Shown: piece by piece, positions 51,501-59,153 of the stretch
Position numbering within the stretch: position 1 is the stretch's first letter
Layout of the letters: the number at the start of each line of letters is the position of its first letter
Origin: Saprospiraceae bacterium
GTDB taxonomy: Bacteria > Bacteroidota > Bacteroidia > Chitinophagales > Saprospiraceae
Length of the DNA: 64,000 nt
NCBI GenBank assembly: GCA_026129545.1
Contig: JAHCHX010000002.1
Span: 1-64,000, forward strand
Direction of reading: 5' to 3'
The notes under the pieces: model-generated
The model's input: only the letters and a program-made list of their open reading frames with translations
Databases searched by the model: none
Told to the model about the DNA's origin: nothing
Made by a program: the position numbers and the translations under genes

Positions 51501-51673
51501 GTCATGGCGGTTTTGAATTCTTTTTGGGCCAGCCCGTAGATGTGTTGGTTGAAAAAATCCACGCCGCGATGATAGGCGAGATTGGCTTCGGTATAGACGG
51601 TGGTTTGTTGTGCTTGCAGCGCGAGTGCGAACAGCGCGAGCAGGAAGGAGGAGATACCTTTGCGAAGGTTCAT
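48542..51673 (-). CDS. Giant exported tetratricopeptide-repeat protein
   Basis: A 1043-residue periplasmic or outer-membrane-associated protein. The signal peptide runs to about residue 24 (ALALQAQQ). More than twenty TPR-like helical pairs then cover nearly the whole length, with recurring A...Y..GDY..A...Y........ patterns (e.g. LLVGQAYYEQGDYKKALPYL, DALFELGNTYLEMNRLSEA). The C-terminus is Asn/Pro rich. It is the upstream partner of the barrel gene. A long TPR protein next to a plugless barrel recurs in Bacteroidota and suggests assembly or scaffold work at the outer membrane, which is inference. I chose ATG 51673 (MNLRKGISSF) over 51694 and 51718 for the best signal peptide. Confidence 0.85.
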   Translation of the reverse strand: MNLRKGISSFLLALFALALQAQQTTVYTEANLAYHRGVDFFNQHIYGLAQKEFKTAMTLLRPVNEPEWRFLKTEAELYHAKCAVRLDQPEAEKLALDFLRAHSPSPEASQAALEIGDYYFNQKEYDKAITYYEMAPGGSGSVRDEVEFKKGYSYFITKRFPQAKAEFARLKENTGSEWYYPANYYSGCCSFFEGRYDEALRSFQRCEKSDKYKAVVPYYIVQIYANKKQYDQVISYGASRAQDPNSKNRAEINLLVGQAYYEQGDYKKALPYLEYGVVNSPDLRHSDYYQLGYAQYRSGYYKEAIQNFEQLNKQDSLLGQNAYYHLGDCYLRTGNKFNARTAFGQAANLNYDKALREDALINYAKLCYELKFDRDAIDALQQFQPASRYYEEAQNLMSQVLLNTRDYDRAVGILENVKTRTPRVNAAYQIVTYNRGVQLYQNGQKDEARRYFNKSLDTPVDKRLSTLASFWMGAIANESEEWNISKQHIATFIGNAKNYNDLPEESSLFMGHYIQGYNHLKLNDHKMALANFKAAVDGFKKNISRIQSEKITKGVLGDAVLRAGDCHFKNKQYPDALAYYNEAVSKKYEGFEYAFYQKAIIRGLQGSLVDKAVALENLANQYPNSTYADDALFELGNTYLEMNRLSEATVPLRKLISDYRGRSPLIIQAYMQLGLISFRQGKYDVAADYYKQVFANNPDAAEAREAQVALKETYDEWGRPNDYITFMNTVPGYKISQGQQDSIVFQSAEYQFQNRRYKQAIDGFTNYLNQFSNRPNAIAAHYYRAESYASDEIKQYSLALTDYAAVVGRGPSKWYARSAERAAILALRVEKKPGQALEFARKWEESAPNDNARFQAQLIALEAAYKSGNNTVAVSEYANKVNTSPQAASEHLALSNFYLGKLAFDRQEYARAYPLLESAAENTTSEIMAEAYHHLGQILYRQRKYAEAEELITGRANKNSAGYDDWIARNLILLADVYNDQGDKSSASAALEAVLENYKGGDAGIMNTARQKYNQINSNTTPSPQPNSSQPKGSNFLEMEGGE

Positions 51674-51861
51674 GTTGAAATTGATTTTTGACATGAAAGT
51701 TGGGATTTCGATTGGCAAACGAACGCCGCCCTGACTGGCGGCTATTCGCTCATTGATTATTTTTTGTAAATTTTAACAGTGAAAAAACGCGAAATCGTTC
51801 GGCGAAAATATGCCGATAAAAGGAATTGAGAAAAAAGAGTGTGTGTCGGAAAAATGGAATC

Positions 51862-51893
51862 TTGGCGCGTTATCCGGCTGCTCCTTACATTTG
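51862..51893 (+). promoter_or_regulatory. Predicted Bacteroidota sigma-A promoter of the MarC gene
   Basis: TTG at 51862-51864 and TACATTTG at 51886-51893 with a 21-base spacer, inside the TTG-N17-23-TAnnTTTG rule. The -7 box is 19 bases before the ATG at 51913. This is the best two-part match in the window. Confidence 0.6.
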
Positions 51894-51912
51894 CCCTTAT
51901 TGACACTGCAAC

Positions 51913-52539
51913 ATGGAATTTTTCCTCGCCACGCTCTTCTCGCTCTTTTCCATTGTGGACCCGCCCGGCGCCATCCCTGTTTACGTCGCCATGACAGGCG
52001 ACCGACCGCGCCCCGAACGCAACAAAATCGCGCTGATGACCAGCCTTTATTTCTTGCTGATTCTGGTCAGTTTTTTTCTGGCAGGCAGCTATATTCTCAG
52101 TTTCTTCGGCCTCACTGTGCACTCGCTGCGCATCGCTGGCGGCATGACGCTGCTCATCAGCGGTTTTGGCCTCATGTCGGGGCGCTTCACTCGCAGGCGC
52201 GGCTACGACAAAGAAGCGGAAAAACAGGCAGAGGAACGCACCGACATTGCTTTTTCGCCGCTCGCCATGCCGTTGTTGTCGGGGCCGGGCAGCATTTCAT
52301 ATCTCATCACGCAGTTCAGCCAGCACCCGGAGTGGAGCGAGCGTTCCATGATTTTGTCGGCGATACTGGCCGTCACGGTGTTGGTGTGGGTGTGTTTGCG
52401 CGTGGCGCCTTTCCTGTTCCGGGTGTTTGGCGCGGGTGGCCTCAATGCCATTGCCCGCATCATGGGTTTCATCGTCATTGCCATTGGGGTGCAGTTCATC
52501 GTGGATGGGTTGGTGCATTTGGTGCTTGAGATGCGATAA
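51913..52539 (+). CDS. MarC-family integral membrane protein
   Basis: A 208-residue inner-membrane protein with six hydrophobic segments. The family signature opens the protein: FLATLFSLFSIVDPPGAIPVYVAM. Then follow RIAGGMTLLISGFGLMSGR, the AFSPLAMPLLSGPGSISYLI block and IARIMGFIVIAIGVQFIVDGL, the usual end. Despite the name, MarC proteins are no longer thought to confer multiple antibiotic resistance, and the transported substrate is unknown. It is divergent from the giant TPR gene. The acyltransferase gene follows after 27 bases and may be co-transcribed. Confidence 0.93.
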   Translation: MEFFLATLFSLFSIVDPPGAIPVYVAMTGDRPRPERNKIALMTSLYFLLILVSFFLAGSYILSFFGLTVHSLRIAGGMTLLISGFGLMSGRFTRRRGYDKEAEKQAEERTDIAFSPLAMPLLSGPGSISYLITQFSQHPEWSERSMILSAILAVTVLVWVCLRVAPFLFRVFGAGGLNAIARIMGFIVIAIGVQFIVDGLVHLVLEMR

Positions 52540-52566
52540 CAATGTTAACAGTCTAATCGTAAAATT

Positions 52567-54150
52567 ATGAACACCGATTTATCGCGCCTCGCCCAGTCCA
52601 AGCTCGCCCGCGCCAAAGTCACGCTCGACCTCGATGAGTACGACCGCAAGTTGTTGACCAGAAATCGGGGCGCCGTGTTCGTTTGCAATCAGCTTTTGCC
52701 AGGGCTTGACGAGTGGGTGATGCTGGCACTCTTGGGCGAGCACGCCGAGACGGTGAAAATCGTGTACCCCTACCCTACCCCGCCGCCCAAGGCGCTGAAA
52801 GCCATAGCGATACGCCCTTTGCGAAGCAAGTTGACCGACCGGTTATTGCAGGTGAATTTTTTTAAAAAAATCGTCAAGTCGGTCAAAAAAGGTGAAGCGG
52901 TTGCCTTGCCGATTGACTTCTCCGACAACCCGCTGAGCCATTTTGGAAAAAATCTTTTGCGCCAGCAAATTCTCAAACAACTCCGCAAGGCGCAACAAAC
53001 CATCATCCCCATCCACTTGCAGGCCGACCATCTGCCGGGTGGCTACTTGCGCAAGGCCATTCCCGGCCTGCCTTACCAGTTCACCACCGAGCCCGTGCGC
53101 ATCAATGTCAGGGTGGGCAATGCCATCACGCCCGACGACATTGCCTCGTTTTCAAAGACGCGCTTGTGGGGCAAGTTTTTGCAGGCAAAAATCTTTTCGC
53201 TCGGCTCAGCCTTCGATGTCAGCCCCGAACTCTTCGCGCAAGAAAAATCGGAGCGCCAGCAGCCGATTGCAGCGCCTGTCAATCCTGATATGGTCGCCGC
53301 CGAAATCGAGGCATTGCCACCAGCCTGCAAAATCACCTCGCGCGGCCAGTTCGATGTGTTCGTCGCGCCGTTCACCGCCTTGCCCAACACCATATTCGAA
53401 GTTGCTCGACTGCGCGAGCTCACTTTTCGCGCCGCTGGCGAGGGCACGGGCAAGCCGCGCGACCTTGACGAATACGACCTCTATTATTTGCAGCTGTTGA
53501 TTTGGGACCGCACGGAGCGGAAAATCGCAGGGGGATACCGATTGGGGCAGGGCGACCTCATTTTTCGCCGATTCGGGGTCAACGGCTTCTATATCAATAG
53601 CTTGTTCAAAATAAAAAAAGGGTTTTATCCCATCTTGCAAGATGCCGTGGAGCTGGGGCGCTCCTACGTCACGCCGGAATACCAAAAGCATCGGCTGCCG
53701 CTTTTTTTGCTCTGGAAGGGCATCCTGCATTTTTTGCTGGCCAACCCTCAATATCGCTACCTCTACGGCCCCGTCAGCATCAGCAAGGACTATTCTGACG
53801 CTTCCAAAGCGATTATCGTGGAGTTTGTGCGGCGCTTCTTTTTCGATAAAAAACTTGCCGCGCTGGTGGAGCCGCGCAAGCCCTTCAGGGCCAACATCAA
53901 ATCGGTGGATACTCGTCTTTTGGCGGAACAGCTGCGCGGCGAGTTCGATGCGCTCGAAAGCCTCGTGGAAACCATAGAGCCCGCTCATTTCAAGGTGCCT
54001 GTGCTGTTCCGGCAGTATCTGCGCCAGAACGCGAAATTCATCGCCTTCAACGTGGACCCAAACTTTGCCGACTGCCTCGACGGGCTGATGATTCTCGACA
54101 TCGCCCAACTGCCGTCGAGCACGATTGAAGCATTGCAACAGGAGAAATGA
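52567..54150 (+). CDS. Bifunctional-type acyltransferase (degenerate PlsC-like + OlsB-like GNAT), OlsF-like
   Basis: A 527-residue protein with two parts. The N-terminal ~230 residues resemble a PlsC-type O-acyltransferase (GAVFVCNQLLPGLDEWVML, KGEAVALPIDFSDNPLSHF), but the HX4D catalytic pair is not seen where expected. The C-terminal part is an OlsB/hemolysin-like GNAT N-acyltransferase: LRELTFRAAGEGTGKPRDLD, EYDLYYLQLLIWDRTERKIAGGYRLG, then ELGRSYVTPEYQKHRLPLFLLWKG. This is the two-domain layout of OlsF, which makes ornithine (or glycine/serine) lipids in some Bacteroidota. The likely role is aminolipid synthesis; whether the O-acyl half still works is doubtful. The gene lies 27 bases after marC-like. 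Confidence 0.78.
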   Translation: MNTDLSRLAQSKLARAKVTLDLDEYDRKLLTRNRGAVFVCNQLLPGLDEWVMLALLGEHAETVKIVYPYPTPPPKALKAIAIRPLRSKLTDRLLQVNFFKKIVKSVKKGEAVALPIDFSDNPLSHFGKNLLRQQILKQLRKAQQTIIPIHLQADHLPGGYLRKAIPGLPYQFTTEPVRINVRVGNAITPDDIASFSKTRLWGKFLQAKIFSLGSAFDVSPELFAQEKSERQQPIAAPVNPDMVAAEIEALPPACKITSRGQFDVFVAPFTALPNTIFEVARLRELTFRAAGEGTGKPRDLDEYDLYYLQLLIWDRTERKIAGGYRLGQGDLIFRRFGVNGFYINSLFKIKKGFYPILQDAVELGRSYVTPEYQKHRLPLFLLWKGILHFLLANPQYRYLYGPVSISKDYSDASKAIIVEFVRRFFFDKKLAALVEPRKPFRANIKSVDTRLLAEQLRGEFDALESLVETIEPAHFKVPVLFRQYLRQNAKFIAFNVDPNFADCLDGLMILDIAQLPSSTIEALQQEK

Positions 54151-54240
54151 AACCTTGACTCGTCGTAAAAACTGAGCGTGTCAAAAAAAACCTGACAATG
54201 TGATGCGCGGAAAAGGGGCGCGGGGTCTCGTCCATTTGGT

Positions 54241-54786
54241 TTAGTTGACCGTGCGGCAGAGGGCATTTTCCAAATTGGCGTCAACCCAATCCACTATCGC
54301 GCCCCGTGATTCGTCCACGCACTCGAAATGCCCGTTGTAGAGTAGCGGATAGAGGACGGGGGAAAACACATCCGGCTGTCGGGTGAGCAGTCGGGCATCG
54401 AGCAAATTGCTGATGTCAATGGTGAGCAGGTCTCGCCAGCTATCCGCGTAGAGCCGGTTGCCCGTGATGGTGAAATCGGTGACGGCGGGAATCTGGATGA
54501 ACGTCAGGTTGACGGTGTTCGAGGAGTCTTTGATGTTGAACACATGGATGCCTTTTCGCTGCTCCAACATGAAAAAGAGCGTGTCGCGCAGAAAAATCGT
54601 CCCTGTGAGGCCAATCGGCTGGGGCGGCAAGTTCTTGATGTCATCGAGGGCAGAAAACGGCACATACACGGGGCGCTTGCCCGGCCCTGTGTAGCCGCTG
54701 AGTTCTTCTTTTGTGCAGCTACCGAACAGGCCACAGCATAAGAGCATGGCCATGAGGCCGATTGTTTTGGGTAATGAATGTGCCAT
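54241..54786 (-). CDS. LVIVD-repeat-like lipoprotein
   Basis: A 181-residue lipoprotein with lipobox LFGSC at about Cys24. The mature part reads as a fragment of a LVIVD-type propeller: PPQPIGLTGTIFLRDTLFFML, then EQRKGIHVFNIKDSSN, FIQIPAVTDFTITGNRLYADS and WRDLLTIDISNLLDARLLTR. These are the usual 'found, displayed, dated' beta strands of that family. Many relatives are longer, so it may be a short member or a trimmed one. It starts 7 bases after the FkbM stop on the same strand, so the two are probably co-transcribed. Function unknown. Confidence 0.7.
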   Translation of the reverse strand: MAHSLPKTIGLMAMLLCCGLFGSCTKEELSGYTGPGKRPVYVPFSALDDIKNLPPQPIGLTGTIFLRDTLFFMLEQRKGIHVFNIKDSSNTVNLTFIQIPAVTDFTITGNRLYADSWRDLLTIDISNLLDARLLTRQPDVFSPVLYPLLYNGHFECVDESRGAIVDWVDANLENALCRTVN

Positions 54787-54793
54787 GAGGGTA

Positions 54794-55708
54794 TCAGTTT
54801 GTTTTTTTGAAAATCAGATTGTCGGACTCGGCGTTTTGAAGCCGCAAATGATTGTCCAAATCTTCCACCTTTTCCAACTGGCCATCTTTATCGAGCAAAA
54901 AGGTTCCATAACCTATCTGTCGCATCCACTCTGCGGCTTTTTTGTGTTGCGTGTTGTGCCTTTCAGGGCTTAGATATTCCATCACGATGAAGCCGTCGCG
55001 ATTGGTGTCGAGCCATTTTTTCATGCCTTGCAGCACCCGGTATTCCGCTCCTTCCACGTCAATTTTCACGATTTTGGGCTGCAATTGCTCGTTTTCCACA
55101 AACTCGTCCAAAGTTAGTGCTTCCACGATGTTTCTTTCGGGTTTATGTTTTGCAAACCATTTTTCGTTTTCAAATTGGGTTGCATCGAGCGTGTTGTATT
55201 CAGAAAACAAGACTGGGAATTCAAAAAACTGAATGGGTTCGCTTGTGTCGGACACTGCTTTGTGAAAGCAACGGATATTGTCGCTAAGCTGCGTGTTTTG
55301 GCGCAGGACGGCGAAATTGTTTTTTGAAGCCTCGAACGAAAAAACGCGCCCGTTGCTTCCCACTAATTTGGAGGCCAAAAGCGAAAAATACCCAAAATGC
55401 GCCCCTACGTCCACGAAGGTGTCGCCAGATGACAATTGGTCAATGATGAACTTGGCCAGTCGAATTTCGGAGTCGTGCGATTTCCCGCCGGTCAGGTAGA
55501 TGTCGGTGCCAGCAGGCAAAGCAACGTGCATATCCCTGCCAAAGAACGTCCTCGCCCTCACCAAGATGCCTTTCTGGGTGAAAGGGTAAACGAGGTTCCT
55601 GAATCCCACGCCGAAAAGATATTTGAAGGGATGCGACACCAGTCGCCGCAGTTTCGAGGCGCGAGCCATTTGCTCCACCTCGGCAAGTCGTCTTGTTAGG
55701 TTCTCCAT
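54794..55708 (-). CDS. FkbM-family SAM-dependent methyltransferase
   Basis: A 304-residue protein. After a helical N-terminal part it shows the SAM-binding motif DTFVDVGAHFGYFSLLASKLVG (about residues 96-117). NGRVFSFEASKNNFAVLRQN and the FkbM signature KIVKIDVEGAEYRVLQGM follow. Members O-methylate sugars, polyketides or other small molecules; the substrate cannot be told from context, although the class is common in surface-glycan regions. I chose ATG 55708 (MENLTRRLAEVEQMARA); the frame reaches 55768 but overlaps the end of the upstream barrel gene's 3' region without benefit. It leads a two-gene unit with the LVIVD-like lipoprotein. Confidence 0.9.
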   Translation of the reverse strand: MENLTRRLAEVEQMARASKLRRLVSHPFKYLFGVGFRNLVYPFTQKGILVRARTFFGRDMHVALPAGTDIYLTGGKSHDSEIRLAKFIIDQLSSGDTFVDVGAHFGYFSLLASKLVGSNGRVFSFEASKNNFAVLRQNTQLSDNIRCFHKAVSDTSEPIQFFEFPVLFSEYNTLDATQFENEKWFAKHKPERNIVEALTLDEFVENEQLQPKIVKIDVEGAEYRVLQGMKKWLDTNRDGFIVMEYLSPERHNTQHKKAAEWMRQIGYGTFLLDKDGQLEKVEDLDNHLRLQNAESDNLIFKKTN

Positions 55709-55795
55709 ACTGAGCGATTCAAAATTGAAGGTCTTTTGCAAATGGGGGGCTGACAAGTACCTGAGCACCTTTTTTCGAGCGGAGCGGATGTTCCT

Positions 55796-58204
55796 TTATT
55801 CGACCTTCACCCTTGATGTCTCGGTGTCGGAGCTCGTGTCGCGCCGGCGAGCGCCCTTGAGGTCGGTGTTGCCAAATCGGTAACTGAACGTCAGGCGGGC
55901 ATTGCGCGTATCGTTGCGCTGCAAAAAATCCACTTCGATATTGGCATAGTTCACATAGACGTTGGAGAATTGGGTGTAGAGAATGTCGCTGAGAGAAAGG
56001 GAGAGTCTGCCGCGTTTGTCCCAGAAGGTCTTCGACACCCCCAAATTCAGCCCGCCCATGGCACCGATGTCGAAGAATTCGTCCAAGAACTTGGTCATGT
56101 ACCAGCCGCCGAGCTCGACTTTGAATTCGGAGGGCAAGTTCACGTTCACTTGCCAGTAGGCCAGCCAGTTCCATTTGCTTCGCTGGAATCGCGTGTCCAG
56201 ATATTCGGCATCGTAAGCGTTGAGGATGAACTGGTTTCCGCCAAACCCGTCAATCAGTTTTTTGTATTTGATGGGGAAATTTAGTTCAAAGGCCCAACGA
56301 TTGTATGTCGCCAAATTGGCGGCAGTGGTGAACGTCTTTGTGCCTTCGAGTCGCGGGGCGTTGTTGATGATGACGTCATCGGTTTTTGAGTGGGAAATGC
56401 GGATGAAGGGCTGATTGTCGTAAGTAAGTGCGAGTTGGGCATTGTTGCTGATTTCGGGGCGTAGGGTTGGGTTGCCTTGTTGGAAGGTGAGCGAGTCAAT
56501 GAAGAACGCAAAGGGATTTTGCTGCTGAAAGCCGGGGCGATTGACCCTGCGGCTGTATGAAGACTGGAGGCCAAAATGTGGCCCAAACTTGTAGAGGACG
56601 CTGGCACTGGGGAACCACTGCAAGTAGTTGCGGTCGAGCACGGTCTCGCCAGCGGTTTCGCCTGAAATGATGGTTTGTTCCGCGCGAATTCCGGCGTTCA
56701 AGTCGAAGCGGGCGAGTTTTTTCGACAAATTCAGATAGCTTGCGTTGATGTTTTCCTTGTAGAGAAAATCGTTGGACTGGCCGGGGTCGATGGTGCTGCC
56801 GCGCAGGAATTTGAGGTCGTTGTCAATGGTGGCGAAACTCGATTTGGCGCCGATGTCGGCCTTGAAGGTCGAGTCGAGCGGGAGGGAGTAGTCCACCTTG
56901 CCCACATATATTTGGATGGGTTGGTCGAGCAGTTGTTCGGAGCGGGATTCAGGGCTGCCGAGCTCGTTTTGGAAAATGTTGAGCCGGCTCACGTTGTTGA
57001 TTTGGTATTGGCTGTAATCGAAATCGAGGTTGAGCGCGTGGCCTGTTTTAGTATCGAACTCGTGGCGCACGTTGGCGTTACCGAAGAAATTGCTTCGAGC
57101 GGAGCGAGTGTCGTTCAGCGTGGTGAAAGAGCCGATGAGTTGGCTTTGGTCTTGATTGAACACATCGGTCACGTTGTTGGCGCGGCTGTCGCCCGTGCGG
57201 TCGAAGCCGCGCAACAACACCCCTATGGTTGTTTTGGGGGTGGCAAAAAAATCGGCGCCAAAACGGTAGTTGTGCACTTCCCAAGTGGAAGGGTTGTAGT
57301 TGCGCTGCGCGTACACTTCCTCTCCGATGAAACGCTTGACGTTGATGACCGAGAAGGAGGTGCGGTGCAAGTAGCTGTAGGAGCCGAAAAGGTTCCACTG
57401 CCCCTTGCGATAATTGAGCGACAAGGAGGGGTTGACGCGATAATAGGCGCGGTCGTCGGTGTTCGCGTCGGTCTGGTCATAGATGCTGCCGCCTGTGGTG
57501 AGGGCAGCGGTGCCATTGAATCCGAGGTTGGCGTTTCGTTTTAAGATGATGTTGATGATGGAGCCGCCCGCCGCGTCGAATTGCGCGCCGGGCTGCGTGA
57601 TGAGTTCGATGCGGTCAATCTGGTCGCCGGGCAGGTCGCGCAGCACCGCGTTCATATCGGCATATTGGGAAGGTTTGCCGTCAATCCAGATTTGCACGTT
57701 CGCATTTCCGGCCAATGTGACGCGGTCTTGCACGACCAACACGCCGGGCATTTTCTGCAACATTTCGAGGGCGGAGCCACCGCTTGCCACCGGGCTATCG
57801 CTTACGTTCATGATGAGGCGGTCAGGCTTTTGCTCGAACAAGGGGCGCTTGGCCACCACTACTGCCTCTCCCAACATATTCTCGGCGGGGCGTAGTGTGA
57901 TGTCGGCGGTCACGTTTTTGCTGTCGGCCTGCACGATGAATGGCTCGGTGTATTGGGTGGCATAACCGACCAAGTTGCTGAGCATGCGGTATTGGCCGGG
58001 CGGTACGTTGGCAATGGAAAACAGGCCGGATGCGTCGGACAAGGTGCCTTTGACCAATTGCGAGTCCTGTGCATTTACGAGGGCAATGGTGGCAAAGCCG
58101 AGGGGTTGTTGGCTTTCGTCGGTGACTTTGCCGCTGATGGCAACTTGTGAAAATGAAGCGAGCGATGCGCAGCAAAGCGCGAGTAGCAGAAGTGTTTTTT
58201 TCAT
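55796..58204 (-). CDS. TonB-dependent receptor-like outer-membrane barrel
   Basis: An 802-residue outer-membrane protein. The signal peptide is about 1-20 (ASFSQ). A carboxypeptidase-regulatory domain (ISGKVTDESQQPLGFATIAL) spans about 22-105. A plug follows: EAVVVAKRPLFEQKPDRLIM, then GSALEMLQKMPGVLVV and GDQIDRIELITQPGAQFDAA. A ~600-residue barrel ends in ARLTFSYRFGNTDL and a charged Asp/Arg tail. This is the OMP-beta-brl_3 group, related to the first barrel gene of the window but only loosely similar. The substrate is unknown and no SusD-like gene is near. ATG 58204 starts the signal peptide; the longer frame upstream is spurious. Confidence 0.9.
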   Translation of the reverse strand: MKKTLLLLALCCASLASFSQVAISGKVTDESQQPLGFATIALVNAQDSQLVKGTLSDASGLFSIANVPPGQYRMLSNLVGYATQYTEPFIVQADSKNVTADITLRPAENMLGEAVVVAKRPLFEQKPDRLIMNVSDSPVASGGSALEMLQKMPGVLVVQDRVTLAGNANVQIWIDGKPSQYADMNAVLRDLPGDQIDRIELITQPGAQFDAAGGSIINIILKRNANLGFNGTAALTTGGSIYDQTDANTDDRAYYRVNPSLSLNYRKGQWNLFGSYSYLHRTSFSVINVKRFIGEEVYAQRNYNPSTWEVHNYRFGADFFATPKTTIGVLLRGFDRTGDSRANNVTDVFNQDQSQLIGSFTTLNDTRSARSNFFGNANVRHEFDTKTGHALNLDFDYSQYQINNVSRLNIFQNELGSPESRSEQLLDQPIQIYVGKVDYSLPLDSTFKADIGAKSSFATIDNDLKFLRGSTIDPGQSNDFLYKENINASYLNLSKKLARFDLNAGIRAEQTIISGETAGETVLDRNYLQWFPSASVLYKFGPHFGLQSSYSRRVNRPGFQQQNPFAFFIDSLTFQQGNPTLRPEISNNAQLALTYDNQPFIRISHSKTDDVIINNAPRLEGTKTFTTAANLATYNRWAFELNFPIKYKKLIDGFGGNQFILNAYDAEYLDTRFQRSKWNWLAYWQVNVNLPSEFKVELGGWYMTKFLDEFFDIGAMGGLNLGVSKTFWDKRGRLSLSLSDILYTQFSNVYVNYANIEVDFLQRNDTRNARLTFSYRFGNTDLKGARRRDTSSDTETSRVKVE

Positions 58205-58420
58205 TGTGAGCAAAGCAAACGGAAGTGTGTGCGCAAGCACGATGTGATAACTGGAGAATCCCGACAGCTCGGGACGGATTGTGATAATGTGCGAATAAAT
58301 TGGGCAAACGAATAGCGAACACGCAAATGCGTGAATGACACCTTCGGCGAAAAAAAGGTTGCAGAGAAGGTTGGGCTGCGGAGGCAATTCCCAACCCGGG
58401 TGGGTGCTATCCAACCCGCG

Positions 58421-58951
58421 CTATTTGAACTTGCGGGCGTAGTCCTCTATGCTTTGCTGAACGATTCGATGGGCTTTTGCCGTGTCTTGAAAGTTTTCCA
58501 CCACGACCGTTTTTTTCTCCAGCCTTTTGTATTCCTCGAAAAAATGGCGGAGTTCGAGGGTGAAATGCGGCGGCAGTTCGTCCATGCTTCGGATATGATT
58601 GACCGCCACATCGTGGGCGGCCACGGCGATGATTTTATCGTCGGCCTCCCCGTTGTCGAGCATTTGCATGACACCGATGACGCGTGCCTCCACGAGGCAC
58701 AGGGGCACAAAATCAATTTGGGAGAGAATCAGGATGTCGAGCGGGTCGCCGTCGTCGCAATAGGTTTGCGGAATGAAGCCATAGTTGGCAGGGTAGTAGA
58801 AGGAGGAATACAGCACGCGGTCGAGGCGTAGCATGCCAGTCTCTTTGTCCAGTTCGTATTTGGCGCGGCTACCCTTCGGGATTTCGATGATGCCAGTCAC
58901 TATTTCGGGGGCGCGTTTGCCTATGGGTACTTGATGCCAAGGATTGTTCAT
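58421..58951 (-). CDS. ppa: Inorganic pyrophosphatase (family I)
   Basis: A 176-residue cytosolic enzyme that hydrolyses pyrophosphate to two phosphates and pulls biosynthetic reactions forward. It shows the family I signature [10 protein letters not shown] (Asp-rich metal site) and the [26 protein letters not shown] active-site block. [24 protein letters not shown] and a C-terminal helix follow. Size is normal for the bacterial hexameric type. It is divergent from the thioredoxin/SprB gene. A -7 box lies about 60 bases upstream and a short palindrome between. Confidence 0.95.
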   Translation of the reverse strand: MNNPWHQVPIGKRAPEIVTGIIEIPKGSRAKYELDKETGMLRLDRVLYSSFYYPANYGFIPQTYCDDGDPLDILILSQIDFVPLCLVEARVIGVMQMLDNGEADDKIIAVAAHDVAVNHIRSMDELPPHFTLELRHFFEEYKRLEKKTVVVENFQDTAKAHRIVQQSIEDYARKFK

Positions 58952-58976
58952 GGTCTTGTCGCTTTGTAAAGAAATG

Positions 58977-58998
58977 GACTTGTCGCGGCGGACAAGTC
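58977..58998. repeat. 8-base inverted repeat upstream of ppa
   Basis: GACTTGTC, loop GCGGCG, GACAAGTC. It shares the GGACTTGT-GCGG core with the longer hairpin at 17234-17295, so it may be a relic of that family rather than an operator. Confidence 0.6.
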
Positions 58999-59012
58999 AA
59001 ATTAAATCAGAG

Positions 59013-59020
59013 CAAATTTA
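59013..59020 (-). promoter_or_regulatory. Predicted -7 box of ppa (TAAATTTG)
   Basis: On the minus strand an exact TAnnTTTG match, 61 bases before the ppa ATG; the palindrome at 58977-58998 would then lie in the 5' untranslated region. Confidence 0.4.
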
Positions 59021-59104
59021 GTGGTTTGCAAAGCAAATTCTGTCGCCTTCGCGTCGCTGTTGAGAATTATTTTTCGAACAGGGTAAAATACTTGCAAGGT
59101 TCTC

Positions 59105-59112
59105 TACATTCG
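59105..59112 (+). promoter_or_regulatory. Predicted -7 box of the thioredoxin/SprB gene (TACATTCG)
   Basis: One base off TAnnTTTG, 41 bases before the ATG at 59154. No proper -33 TTG at the expected distance. Confidence 0.35.
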
Positions 59113-59153
59113 CTGCGCAATTTTTCACACATCTAACAACCTGTTCACCGCCT

